This document shows positions 54,808 through 64,000 of a stretch of DNA of 64,000 nucleotides, one piece after another. Location of the stretch: positions 62,001-126,000 of the forward strand of contig CALVDZ010000002.1 of NCBI GenBank assembly GCA_944326445.1, written 5' to 3'. The translations under genes were made by a program, and so were the position numbers. The stretch is from an uncultured Helicobacter sp. (lineage in GTDB: Bacteria > Campylobacterota > Campylobacteria > Campylobacterales > Helicobacteraceae). The notes under the pieces are model-generated. The model was not told the DNA's origin, did not search any database, and saw only the letters and a program-made list of their open reading frames with translations. Each line of letters opens with the position of its first letter. Positions within the stretch are counted from its first letter, which is position 1.

Positions 54808-54900
54808 TAATAATGCAATTTTGCTTGTAGCAAAATTGTTATCGCTCGTGTGGAGTGAATCCACCCTCGCTCCGCTTACGCGAACATACACTGCCTAAAT
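54808..54900 (-). repeat. repeat B, copy behind the J-domain gene
   Basis: TTAATAATGCAATTTTGC-ttgta-GCAAAATTG, then TATCGCTCGTGTGGA-gtgaa-TCCACCC and CGCTCCGC. Same layout as at 34358, with changed but still pairing arms. Confidence 0.75.
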
Positions 54901-54944
54901 CTCTTTGCTTAGATTCCTTAGATTCTATAACCCCGCTTGTGGGC

Positions 54945-56060
54945 TTAGAATCTATACTTCACCCCGAGGTTGCCGCTAAGGTATGTCACGCTTGTATCTG
55001 TGCCTGCTAGGCTCTGCTTCACTCCCGCGCCGATACTAAAGCTCAAAAACTCTCTAAGCGCGATATCTCCACCCACAAGCACGCTGCCATAAGTCTTTAG
55101 CCCCCCATCGCCCGCGATGATAAAGCTCGTATCACTCCCTACAAAGCTAGCAGTGTAGAGCTTATCCCCGCTCATCACATACTGCTCGATTTTGGGCAGG
55201 ATATAGATAAAGCTCCCATTGCCAAAGTATTTGCGCACATCCCCACCCACGCTCACACTCACATTCACATCGCTCCTTGCCTCCACGCTCATGGCTACTC
55301 CCCCGCACTGCGTGTATTGCGGTGTGTAGAGATAATACACATTCACGCCCACAAGCGGTTTAAAGAGCACACTGCCCTTGCCAAAGACATAGCCATACTC
55401 CACCTTTGCGCCCACAAAGCTGCTCATATACTCCACCTCGCTCCCCATACTCTTTTGATCGATGAGCCCAGCCTGATAGCGCACACTCATATCCACCTCG
55501 CTGCGCCCTATGGTGCTGCGTGTGTAGAGCCATGCTTGGAGATTTTGGGCATTTTGCGTCAGGGAGCTGCCCTGTATCTGCGCCCACGCATAGCTTAGGT
55601 AGCCTCCTAAGAGCGTGGATTGCCCTATCTTGGCGTCATAGCCCGCACTTAGCCCATACACGCCCCCGCTCTTGCCACCGATGATATTTGCCCCGCCAAA
55701 GACATTAAGCCAGAGGTTGTTGTCATAATCATATCGTGCGAGATAAGCGGGAGGGAGCGTGCTTGAGCTATCGGCTAGGCGCAGGGATTTGAGTGCTTGG
55801 GCATACATCACATCTTTGTAGGGATTGCTCCATTTTGCTAGACGCGTGGCGATACTCATATCGTTAGCAAGGATTAGGGTTTGGGTTATATCACTAGCGG
55901 TGTGCAGGCTATCGCGGGCATTAGATTCTATCTCTTGGGCGAGCTTAGCGATCTTAGCCCCATCATAATACACAAAATCCGCGAGATACTCCACTGCCAT
56001 TGCTTGGAGCGAGGAGTTTTTGAGCGAAGTGAGGATTTGACTGCCCACAAGCGATAACAA
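54945..56060 (-). pseudogene. truncated autotransporter (beta domain only)
   Basis: About 370 codons of a C-terminal autotransporter translocator: a helical linker (residues 10-95), NNLWLNVFGGANIIGG as the typical start of the barrel domain, repeated strands, and the end LSGNLGVKYRF with terminal Phe. The passenger and signal peptide are gone. The only start is a TTG at 56060 inside repeat B, with a TAA a few codons upstream. The first codons are therefore repeat-derived. The domain recalls VacA-like autotransporters of Helicobacter. It is likely a broken gene. Confidence 0.7.
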
Positions 56061-56205
56061 ATTTGCCCTAGCAAACTTGCATTAAGTGATAAGCTCTAGT
56101 TTGGTTTATAGAAAATGCGCTGACAGCTCGCGAAGCGGAGTGAGCGGGGATTTATTCCTCGCGAGCGATAACAAGTTTGCCCTAGCAAACTTGCATTAAG
56201 ATAAT
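56045..56205 (+). repeat. repeat B, tandem copies at the autotransporter break
   Basis: A short copy (56051-56086: AAATTTGC-ccta-GCAAACTT then GCATTAA) and a full copy to 56203 (GCGCTGACAGCTCGCGAAGC, GAGGAAT-like stem in CGGGGATTTATTCCTCGCG, AACAAGTTTGC-ccta-GCAAACTTG, GCATTAA). They mark the point where the passenger is lost. The rest up to 56474 shows no gene. Confidence 0.75.
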
Positions 56206-56474
56206 TAGGTATATAATGCACCCCGTCTTTCAAACTCTAAGACAATCTAGCCTTAGAGCGATTATCTTTCCAAGCCTTCCAGCCTTACAGACTGCCCTAG
56301 ACTAGGATTATTTAGCACAATCTCTGCAATTTGTCCCAAAGCATTTGGGTGTGCTCGCAGCGCGCCCAAACACGCCTTGTGCGCATTACAGAATCTAGAT
56401 TCTGTAATCTCGCCCTAAGCTGCTTTGTGCCCTATCAGAGATTTGTGCATTATCGCCAAGTAATGGAGGTGTGT

Positions 56475-58109
56475 ATGCCACTTAGTATCAAAGAGCGCTT
56501 TAAGCCCAATGAAATGCCCTCAATCTGGGGCAGTCCAGCTAAGCCAAACCTGCCTAGCTCCCTGCGCCTGCTCTATGGCGTGGCGTTTGCCATCATTCTC
56601 ATCACTGCGAGCTTGCAAAACAACCTCATCATCGCCTACATCGACTATCTACAGGGCGATTTTGGCTTCACTCCCCTGCAGGGCGGGTGCGTGAGCGCGG
56701 CGTATTATATGGGCAATGTCTGGACGACAGTCCTGCTCTTTCGCTTCCGTCAGCACTTTGGGCTCAAAGTCTTTTTTACTTGTATCTTTGTGGTGCTCCT
56801 GCTCTCGCAGATTCTCGAGCTTAGCTTTAGCAATTTTTGGGTGGTGGTGTTTGCGCGATTTATCGGCGGTGTCGTGGGTGGCGGGATTAGCGTGCTGTGT
56901 ATTTTCTACACACTCCAAATGCTCCCAACGAGCAAAAAATACCTCCTTTTTCCCGCTAGTATCGGGCTTATACAGATTGGCTCACCGCTAGCGCATTTTC
57001 TCGTAGCGTCCTTTAGTATGAGCGATTATCCGTATTTGATGAATTGCTTTGAGATAGGCTTTTGCCTCATCGCCTTTTGTGTCTTTTTGCTCATCGAGCT
57101 CCCGCCCTCACACACCGCTAGAGCCTTTTTTCCAGAGGATTTTTCTATCCTTTTGTTTGCGCTTGGAGTGGCATTTTGCTGCCTTATCTTTAGCGTGGGG
57201 AATATCATTTGGTAGGATTATGAGCCCATCGCCTATGGCTTGTGTATCGCCCTTATCTCTTTTGGGCTCTTTTTTATCGCGGAATTTTTCAAAAAACGCC
57301 CCTTTATCCATCTGAAGTTTTTGCTCAATTTCCAACTCATCGAGCTCGCCCTCGCCGCGGCGTTTGTGCGTATGTGTCTCGCAGAGCAGAGCACGGGTGC
57401 CACGGGACTTTTGCACAATGTGCTAGGCTTTAGCAATTATCAGCTTATGGGCTATTATGGGATTCTCACGCTAGGGGCGTTGTTTGGCGGGATTTTGTGT
57501 CTGTGTATCTATAACTACGAACGCTCGCACGGAATGATACTCTTCGCCGCGGCTCTCATTCCGCTAGAGAGCTTCCTCTCGCTCAATCTCACGCCAAGTA
57601 TGCTGCCTAGCGATGTGTATTTAGGGCAGTTTCTCATCGCCTTTGCGAGCGTGTTTTTTATCGGCCCCCTGCTTGTCAATGGCATCGTGCTAGGTTTTGC
57701 GCGCGGGACAAATTATGTGATCACCTTTGCGATTATTTTTACCTTTTCTCAAGGCGTCTTTGGGCTCTTTGGTTCGGCACTTATCGGGTATTTTGTGCGC
57801 TATGAGAGCACCCAAATCGCCCAAGATCTCATCACGCACAATCTAACCAACCCCCTCTTTAGCGCGCAAGGGGGCGATGTGCTAGAGCGGCACGCGGGGG
57901 TTTTGGCGTATGGGGATTTGTTTTTTGCTATCGGTGTGATTGGGAGCGTGATTTTTGCCCTGCTTGCGGTGCGCTATGTGTATTTTAAACTCACGACAAA
58001 TTCCCTGCGCCGCGAGCTTGATATCCTCAAAAACCGCGCGATACATAACAACGCCAAAACCGCGGAGATTCTCAAACAACAATCCCAAAACTTAGGAGGA
58101 CAATTATGA
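56475..58109 (+). pseudogene. MFS drug-efflux permease (EmrB-like) interrupted by an in-frame TAG
   Basis: A DHA2-type major facilitator protein with about fourteen helices, the exporter of a tripartite pump. The start ATG 56475 has GGAGG upstream. The frame runs from MPLSIKERFKPNE through LDYLQGDFGFTPLQGG-like IDYLQGDFGFTPLQGG to NIIW, then TAG at 57213-57215, then on in the same frame with DYEPIAYGLCIALIS to the end at 58109. Only one codon breaks it, so this is a nonsense mutation or read-through. The second part starts at no obvious ribosome site. It overlaps the membrane-fusion gene by ATGA. Confidence 0.8.
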
Positions 58110-59161
58110 AAGAGCACTACTCATGGCTTCCTAGCAAGCCCAAAGTCTTTATCATCATCGCCACAAGTCTTGGCATTATCACAGGCGTTTTGCTTATCCT
58201 CTATGCGTGGCAGCTCCCGCCCTTTTTTCTCAATGTCGTGGCGACTAATGATGCCTATGTGCAGGCAAAAACCACGCTCCTCTCCCCGCAGGTGAGCGGC
58301 TATGTAACGGAGGTGTATGCCAAAGATTTTGCCTTTGTCAAAGAAGGACAGCCGCTTTTGCAGATTGATAAGCGCGTCTTTGTCCAAAGGCTTGAAGAGG
58401 CGCGCGCAAGGGTGCAGAGCGCACAGAGCAGCCTGCAAGCCTACGCCCAAAGCTACCGCCTCCACGAAGCCAATATCATCGAAAAAGAAGCCCAAATCAA
58501 AGCCGCGCAGGCAACTCTCACAAACGCTCAAGCAGAAAATAGCAGGGTTTCAAGGCTGCTCAAAAATGAGAGCTTAAGCAAGCGCGATTATGACAATGTC
58601 AAGGCTAGGCTTTTAAACGCCCAAGCCGCGCTTACACAATCAAAGGCACAATACCAAAAAGCCCTCCAAGAATTTGAAGCCTTCAAAACCACCAAAACCT
58701 CGCTAGAGGCTGAACTCAATCGCACAAAAGCCCTGCTAGAGCTCGCCCGCATCGATTTGGACAACTCCCTTATCAAAGCCCCCATAGATGGGCAGCTCGG
58801 GGAGATTCTCGCGCATATCGGGCAGTTTGTCTCCCAAGAGAGCGCGCTCGCCTATATCGTGCCGCACACGCACTGGGTGATAGCCAATATCAAAGAAACT
58901 AAGATGGATAAAATCGCCCTAGGACAGAGAGTGCGCTTTAGCGTCGATGCGCTAGGGGATGCGGAGTTTAGTGGCGTGGTGGAGGAGATTTCCCCTGCGA
59001 TGGGCAGTGAGTTTAGCCCGATAAAAGTCAATCACGCCACGGGGAATTTTATCAAGATTGTTCAGAGAATCCCGATAAAAATCAAGATAGATTCTAGCAA
59101 TAAGCGGTTGGGGGAGTTGAGGGCGGGGATGAGTGTGGTGGTGGAGGTATATACAAAATGA
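58106..59161 (+). CDS. EmrA/HlyD-type membrane fusion protein
   Basis: A 351-residue periplasmic adaptor of a tripartite efflux pump. One membrane helix lies at about residues 14-36. The first half-lipoyl segment is NDAYVQAKTTLLSPQVSGYV. A coiled-coil hairpin runs about 90-205, then the second half-lipoyl part IDNSLIKAPIDGQLGE-like (DLDNSLIKAPIDGQLGEI), and a beta-barrel with GQRVRFSVDALGD. The frame is intact. It overlaps the upstream permease; the downstream tolC-like gene is displaced by 1.2 kb of repeats. Confidence 0.93.
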   Translation: MKEHYSWLPSKPKVFIIIATSLGIITGVLLILYAWQLPPFFLNVVATNDAYVQAKTTLLSPQVSGYVTEVYAKDFAFVKEGQPLLQIDKRVFVQRLEEARARVQSAQSSLQAYAQSYRLHEANIIEKEAQIKAAQATLTNAQAENSRVSRLLKNESLSKRDYDNVKARLLNAQAALTQSKAQYQKALQEFEAFKTTKTSLEAELNRTKALLELARIDLDNSLIKAPIDGQLGEILAHIGQFVSQESALAYIVPHTHWVIANIKETKMDKIALGQRVRFSVDALGDAEFSGVVEEISPAMGSEFSPIKVNHATGNFIKIVQRIPIKIKIDSSNKRLGELRAGMSVVVEVYTK

Positions 59162-59450
59162 GAGAGCAAAGACATTCAGCTTTTGGCGATAAAAGCGGGA
59201 ATCTACGCTCGGATTTTCAGTCACTTACCTCTAGTAAGCTCCTTCAATCCTCGCTTGATAACCCACTTTTCTCATCCAAAATCTTAGAATGCCAAGAGGG
59301 CAAGCCAAGCGCGGAATGTAAAGAAAATACAGAATCTAAGAAAAACTTAGATTCTAGATTCAGTAATTCAGATTCAGAATCTAGGGGAAACATAGAATCT
59401 AGTTTTAATTTTTTAGATTCAAAATCTAAGCAATATACAGAATCTCCAAC
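59158..59450 (+). repeat. module D and short motif array after emrA
   Basis: Begins within the emrA stop (ATGA) and runs CATTCAGCTTTTGGCGAT, GGGAATCTACGCTCGGATTT, ending the module near 59275, then GGCAAGCCAAGCGCGGAATG and AGATTCTA units. In the frame of that ATG it is open for 222 codons into repeat A. The same frame is used in the carbamoyltransferase insert. This could be the displaced N-terminus of the tolC gene. Confidence 0.7.
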
Positions 59451-59870
59451 ACCAAAAAACCTTATCAAGGCTTTGCCCGATTCAAATAATAATGTGCGCG
59501 ATAGCGCAAGCCGAGCGCAATTGCAAAATTGCGCCATTTTTGCAAAGCAAAAATCACATAAAATGTGTAGCGCGGCAGCGCATACCGACACTCGCCCTTG
59601 TCGTGGTGGCGAAAATGCGTTAAAAAAATGCAGTAGTGCATTTTTAGCATTTTTAGCATTTTTACCTAGACAAGGATACAGCGAGGCACTCTCCCCGATT
59701 GCGCAAAAAGACCCAACGGGTTGCAAGCAAAGCGCAGCAAAAACAGCGGCGCTTTATTCTTTTCGGGGCTGGGGAGAGCGGGGAGAGGGGAAACCCTTTT
59801 TTCTTTTGCGATACACAAGATTCTAAAAAATTAGAAAGTATTCGTGAGAATGCGAGTTTAAGAAACAGAG
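59450..59870 (+). repeat. repeat A, copy 8
   Basis: Full copy: TTATCAAGGCTTTGCC, GCGC-gata-GCGC, GCGCAATT...AATTGCGC (59515-59534), GCGC-ggca-GCGC, CGAC...GTCG, AAAATGCA-gtag-TGCATTTT (59622-59648), CTCTCCCC...GGGGAGAG, GGG-aaa-CCCTTTTTT (59787-59802), tail TTCGTGAGAATGCGA. Its terminator-like stem lies between emrA and tolC. Confidence 0.8.
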
Positions 59871-59874
59871 AATC

Positions 59875-60360
59875 TACAGAATCTAGCGTGGATTCAAAGA
59901 CGATTACAGAATCTAACGCGGAGATTCTAAAAAATGAAAAAATACAGAATCTAGGGGGCGCAGAGTCTAGGGCATTTACAGAATCTAGCTCAACAGATTC
60001 TGAAACACACACAAAATCTAAAGAGATTCTAAAAAATGGGCAAGGACAGAATCTAAGTGGCACAAAGCTTGCACAATCTGTAACACAGAATCTAAGCCCA
60101 AAAGAATTTACAGAATCTAACAAAAGCTTAGATTCTAGATTCAGAAATTTGCGCACAAAACCCAAAGGGATTTTAAACCCAAACAAGGCGGATTTTACAA
60201 CAGATTCACAATCTAACCTCACGCAATCTAAGGCATTTAAATCTATCCCAATCAATGCTCCAACACACGCAAAATCCCCCACCACACGCAATCTAAGCAA
60301 GAGACAAACACACCCAAAGCCCCAAAAACCCCCAACAAAACACAAAATCTTTGGCAGCAC
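59875..60360. repeat. AGATTCTA motif array before the tolC remnant
   Basis: Motif array with the higher-order unit GAGATTCTAAAAAATG seen also at 18.9 kb. Open on the plus strand as Ser/Glu/Asp/Asn-rich sequence to a TAG at 60386-60388. No start with a ribosome site is seen. Confidence 0.7.
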
Positions 60361-60378
60361 ACAACAAAGCTCCAACAC

Positions 60379-62104
60379 AAAGCCCTAGCAAAGCTCCTGC
60401 TTATCCCCTGCCTGTTTATCCTTAGCGCGTGTGCGCCACGCATTAGCGATGTGCCACAAGATGCGCAAATCACGCTAGCTCTAAGCGACTCTCAAGAGCG
60501 CGTAAATGCCCATTGGTGGGAGGATTTTCACAATCCTGCCCTGCTCTTTTTGCTCACAAGCGCGCGGGAGTTTCACACGCAAAACAAGCTCGCCAAGACG
60601 CAGATTGCTATGGCACAAAACGCCCTCAAAGTCGCTAGGGCGCAGCTCTACCCTTACCTTAACCTTAGCATAGAGCCCGCCTATAACCAAACCATACTCC
60701 ACCCTCTGTATGCCCTCACACAGGGCAACCTCGACTTTTCCTATCATTTGGATTTTTTTGGGAAATACCGCTACGCTAAGCAGAGCAAGCACTACGCGCT
60801 GCAAGCAAGTATCGCTAGGAGTTATGCCATAGGGCTTACTATCGATGTGCTGGTAGCAAAGACTTATATCGCGCTTTTGGGCTCATATACGCACCTAGAG
60901 TTACTTTATACCACGCTAGAGGCGCGCAAGCGGGAGCTTAGGATTATGCAGGAGCGCAAAGATATGGGCTATATCAGTGCCTATGATGCCAAGCAAGCCA
61001 TCATCGCCTATGAATCTGTGCAAACCCAAATCGCTCAAACCAAACGCGCTATCGCTATGAGTAAAAACGCCCTAGAATACCTCACGGGCGTCGATGTGGA
61101 GTCACAAAAGTTTGTGCGCTTGCAGGGCTTTAGTATGCAGGGGCTTGCCTCTATGGAATCTAACGCTAGAAAATCTAAGCCCACAAGTGATATTACAGAA
61201 TCCAAACAACCTCAAGCACTAGATTCAGACAATGTATGTGCGCTAAGAGTCAGTAATAAGGGAGTGAGTGGGGATTTGCCACAAGCAAATTGCACTAATT
61301 TGTCAGAATCTAGCTTGGTTTATAAAAAAGGTGCTAGCCCAAGCGGCGTTAATGAGGTGGCAGCACCAAACAATAACTTAGATTCTATAAAATCCCCTGT
61401 ATGCACGCGTAGCGGAGTGAGTAGGGATTTACTCCCCACGAACGATAGCAATTTGTCAGAGACAAATTGCGCTAAAATGATACCCCCTGACGCCACCGCT
61501 GCCTTTATCGCCCTGCAAGCCCCTAGCCTCCCTAGCACGCTCTCCTCAAAGCTCCTAAACCACCGCCCCGATGTGCTGTATGCGGAGTTTATGCTCGCTT
61601 CTAGCAGCGCGTATCTTAAAAAAGCGCGCGCGGACTTCCTGCCCGATTTTAGCGGTGGGCTATGCGGATTTCACGCAGTTTTTGCTCATAGGTGGGATTG
61701 GCACTAGCGTGCTCACACCACTTTTTAAAGGCGGGGAATTGCAAGGGGCGTTTGGCATAGCAAACGCGCAGAGAGATGAGGCAGCCTATATCTATCGCGA
61801 TGTGGTGATACAAGCCTACAAGGAGGCAAAGGACGCCTATAGCAGCCTATCCTTTATCAACGCAGAGCGCGCTAGCACCAAAAGGCAGCAAAAAGCCGCG
61901 AGAGAAGCCCTCGCACACGCAAAGGAACGCTACAACACGGGGTATTCCTCCTATCTAGAAGTCATCGACGCGCAACGCTCGCTCCTAGAGATAGAGACAA
62001 GCCTCATCGCGCTAAAGACTTTGTATATGGAATCTCTATGCAATCTCTATGGCGCGCTGGGTGGGGGGATAGAGTATCCTAGGGAGCTGCTAGAGGAGAG
62101 ATGA
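60379..62104 (+). pseudogene. TolC/NodT-like outer membrane efflux lipoprotein, broken
   Basis: An outer membrane factor of the NodT type. A lipoprotein signal peptide is read from about 60379: KLLLIPCLFILSACAPRISD with the lipobox LSAC. Upstream in the same frame there is no ATG, GTG or TTG after the stop at 60136. The body has WWEDFHNPALLFLL and NRPDVLYAEF-like HRPDVLYAEFMLASSSAYL. About 100 codons (61160-61480) are AGATTCT and repeat B DNA held in frame. Near 61655 a one-base shift moves the rest (GYADFTQFLLIGGIGTS ... YPRELLEER) to another frame. The gene is therefore not expected to give a normal product. Confidence 0.8.
61244..61476 (+). repeat. repeat B, tandem copies inside the tolC remnant
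   Basis: A short copy (61244-61300, GAGTGAGTGGGGATTTGCCAC) and a full copy with GGTTTATAAAAAAGGTGCTAGC, AGCGGAGTGAG, GGGGATT-tac-TCCCC and GCAATTTGTC-aga-GACAAATTGC. The full copy matches 34358-34520 read in reverse, including the GGTGCTAGCCCAAG block. It is open in the tolC frame. Confidence 0.8.
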
Positions 62105-62242
62105 TAATACCAAATGAGGGATTAGGGCACAAAATCCTATGTGCTGCCCCGCTAGCACACCAAAAAATATTATGACAAGCCTCGCCTCTGCTCACTGCTG
62201 CCTACCAATACGCCTTTTAGTTGAGATTCTAGGCATTGCGCG

Positions 62243-63364
62243 CTAGCTTTGTGAGAGCGATCTATTGAGCAGTGTTTCTAGGAAAATCGTGGCATAGCTC
62301 CCCTTTGGCAGAGCAAATTCTAACTCCATTTGCGCGACTTCGGGCTTATAAGTGTAGGCCACATCTTGCGCCCACACCCACGCATACCGCCTGCTTCCCG
62401 CCTCGCGCAATCGCGTATCCACAAACGCCCTCTCTATCTCTAATGCCACGCCTTGCGCGCTTATGAGCTTTTTGCCACACAGCGCGCCGCTTGGGGCAAT
62501 TTGCCGTTTGCTAAAGCGTGCAGATTCTATCCCCACATCATCGATCACAAACGCCCTGCCGTATGGATAATGCACCGCCACATCGCCACGCAGTAGCTTA
62601 AAAAACTGCTCCTGCTCTTTGAGCGCGCAGAGCACCCCCTCATCGCACAATACACAATCTAGCACGCCATAGCCCCTAGCACTGCGCGCTAGCTCCCTTG
62701 GGCTGCAAGTTTCTATCATCGCGCTTAGGCGCATACGCTCTAGCAGCCAGAGGTTAAAGAGGTGGCTTTGGTAGGCAAAGAGTAGGAAGCGCGCGATTTT
62801 TTTATCACGAGTAATGCGGAGGTTTTCTAAGATTTTTTCGCCCTCTTGGTAGTTTTGTCCGTCTCTGCCAAATCGCTGATCCCCAAAGTAATTCGCAAAC
62901 CCGCTATCTTTGAGCACTTCAAGCGCGTTTATGGCTTTTTGGGCTTCAAGGGGCGTGAGTTTTTTTAACCGCATAAAAAAGCTATTGCCCCTTAGGTGTC
63001 CCACGCGGAGTTTGTTGGTATGTGCCCTGTGCTCTAGCACCTTGATACCTCGCTCATTTAGCGACGCACTGCACGCGCTTAGCTTAGATTCAAAGCTGCG
63101 GGGGATTGAGAGGTATTGGTAAGTCGTGGCGTGCTTGTCCTTAAGCCCTGCGTAGCCAATTTGCGCGGATTTTAGCCCTAGGGTGTTGCTTAAAATCTCT
63201 ACCATCTCAAAGGTGCTAAGCTCTTTTTTGCGCACAAGCACGATGAGATGCTCTCCTACCCCGCTTGGCTCATACAGCGGGATCTCACGCACGACAAAAT
63301 CCCGCACACTCGGGCGGAAGTAACACGCAATGGGAGAATGAGTGAGATGGAAGAGTTTGCGCAT
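62243..63364 (-). CDS. truD: tRNA pseudouridine(13) synthase TruD
   Basis: A 373-residue TruD-family enzyme modifying U13 of tRNA-Glu. The catalytic motif is IGYAGLKDKHATTYQYLSI with the nucleophilic Asp, followed by GNSF-type GNSFFMRLKKL and NYFGDQRFGRDGQNY. The length is normal. Convergent with the tolC remnant and divergent from the phosphate transporter gene; 62105-62242 has nothing recognisable. Confidence 0.93.
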   Translation of the reverse strand: MRKLFHLTHSPIACYFRPSVRDFVVREIPLYEPSGVGEHLIVLVRKKELSTFEMVEILSNTLGLKSAQIGYAGLKDKHATTYQYLSIPRSFESKLSACSASLNERGIKVLEHRAHTNKLRVGHLRGNSFFMRLKKLTPLEAQKAINALEVLKDSGFANYFGDQRFGRDGQNYQEGEKILENLRITRDKKIARFLLFAYQSHLFNLWLLERMRLSAMIETCSPRELARSARGYGVLDCVLCDEGVLCALKEQEQFFKLLRGDVAVHYPYGRAFVIDDVGIESARFSKRQIAPSGALCGKKLISAQGVALEIERAFVDTRLREAGSRRYAWVWAQDVAYTYKPEVAQMELEFALPKGSYATIFLETLLNRSLSQS

Positions 63365-63446
63365 ACAACAACCTTAGAAAAATTAAAGTTTTTTAAAATT
63401 ATAATACAGCCCTTTGTGAAATCTGTGCAAAATCCTAAGGAAACCT

Positions 63447-64000
63447 ATGCAAACACTCAAAAAACTTTGGCTCCCCGCCGTGTGTCTCATCGCCATCTAT
63501 GCAATGAGTATCGATCCTTCTTTAACCGAGATTTTTGCGGGGATTGGGGTGTTTTTGTTTGGTATGATTTTTTTAGAAAACGGCTTTAAGGGCTTTAGCG
63601 GCGGGATCTTAGAGAGTATCCTCACAAAATGGACAAATAGCAAGCTAAAAGCCCTGCTTTTTGGCATTATCACCACAATCCTTATGCAAAGCTCCACGCT
63701 TGTAACCATCATATCCATCTCCTTTCTTTCAGCCGGGCTCATCAGCCTCGCTCAAGCCATTGGCATAGTCTTTGGGGCAAATCTAGGCACCACCACAGGC
63801 GGGTGGATCATCGCGGGCGTGGGTATGAAGATGGACATCGCCTCCATTGCTATGCCCCTCATTGTCCTTGCGATTTTGCTCGTGTTTCAAAAGGACAAAA
63901 ACATCAAATCCCTAGGGCATATCTTTGCGGGGATTGGGTTTTTTTTCTTAGGCATTGCGTATATCAAAAGCGGGTTTGAGGGTTACAAAGACGCGCTAGA
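63447..64000 (+). CDS. Na/Pi cotransporter family protein, 5' part only (runs off window)
   Basis: 184 codons of a NptA-type sodium/phosphate cotransporter. The first Na/Pi cotransporter repeat is seen: FAGIGVFLFGMIFLENGFKG, TILMQSSTLVTIISISFLSAG (QSS motif) and GIVFGANLGTTTGGW. Several membrane helices are present. The ATG at 63447 follows CTAAGGA. The second half is outside the window. Confidence 0.9.
   Translation, partial: MQTLKKLWLPAVCLIAIYAMSIDPSLTEIFAGIGVFLFGMIFLENGFKGFSGGILESILTKWTNSKLKALLFGIITTILMQSSTLVTIISISFLSAGLISLAQAIGIVFGANLGTTTGGWIIAGVGMKMDIASIAMPLIVLAILLVFQKDKNIKSLGHIFAGIGFFFLGIAYIKSGFEGYKDAL

Noticed and set aside
57213..57215. TAG as a recoded codon (pyrrolysine)
   Set aside because: No pyrrolysine genes or other recoded genes are visible; the position is in a transporter loop and a nonsense mutation is simpler.

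Overview
The window reads as a Helicobacter-type genome (Campylobacterota), probably an enterohepatic species. The fliF-fliG-fliH-dxs order is the one known from H. pylori. Other supports are an ftsA-ftsZ pair behind a PpiD/SurA-like gene, a ThrS without a full TGS domain, a Helicobacter-style outer membrane protein ending in Phe, long poly-G/poly-C tracts in surface-glycan genes, and a GDP-fucose synthase. The species cannot be fixed from sequence reading alone. No rRNA or tRNA gene, insertion sequence with a transposase, or CRISPR array was found.

Layout. 1-8.6 kb: pyrC (partial) and manB on the minus strand, then hisC-fliF-fliG-fliH-dxs on the plus strand. 8.6-10.4 kb: repeat-only DNA. 10.4-20.7 kb, minus strand: a DUF4149-like gene, ftsZ, ftsA, a PpiD-like foldase, ruvB, panB, lgt, a small hypothetical gene, 1.8 kb of repeats, and an RluA-type pseudouridine synthase. 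20.7-27 kb: monomeric icd, a zinc alcohol dehydrogenase, repeats, and a TPP riboswitch with thiC. 27-33 kb: a carbamoyltransferase / SGNH hydrolase / SxtJ-like / DUF5989-like cassette laced with repeats. 33-37 kb: a TRAP transporter (dctP, dctQ, dctM) with a 4-oxalocrotonate tautomerase. 37-43 kb: glycosyltransferases, a MazEF-like pair, fcl, proB and fmt. 44-49.4 kb: secG, frr, thrS, infC, a phase-variable glycosyltransferase, rpmI and rplT. 50-56 kb: an outer membrane protein, mqo, a TSUP transporter, a J-domain protein and an autotransporter fragment. 56-62 kb: a decayed tripartite efflux operon (MFS, membrane fusion protein, TolC). 62-64 kb: truD and a partial Na/Pi cotransporter.

The most unusual content is a set of dispersed non-coding repeats. 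Family A is a structured element of about 400-480 bp, with full or partial copies near 9.0, 9.9, 19.4, 25.0, 28.7, 32.0, 49.8 and 59.6 kb. Its predicted hairpins keep their position while the stem sequences are swapped on both sides between copies. One hairpin always ends in a GNAG loop, and the complete copies carry an intrinsic-terminator-like G/C stem plus T-run. The copies sit in arrays of a short motif, AGATTCTA or its complement, which are open in a Ser/Asp/Glu-rich reading frame. Family B is a pair of small palindromes found between genes and inside genes. Modules C and D are associated pieces. Several genes carry this DNA in frame, most strikingly the carbamoyltransferase, which has gained about 290 codons.

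Four homopolymer tracts (G11 at 27308, C10 at 40762, C10 at 47412, G10 at 50101) point to phase variation of surface glycans and possibly of an outer membrane protein. In three of them the reading frame as given is out of register. The drug-efflux operon, one autotransporter and one family-2 glycosyltransferase are visibly decayed. The pattern is a stable housekeeping backbone interspersed with surface-variation genes and repeat-driven remodelling.
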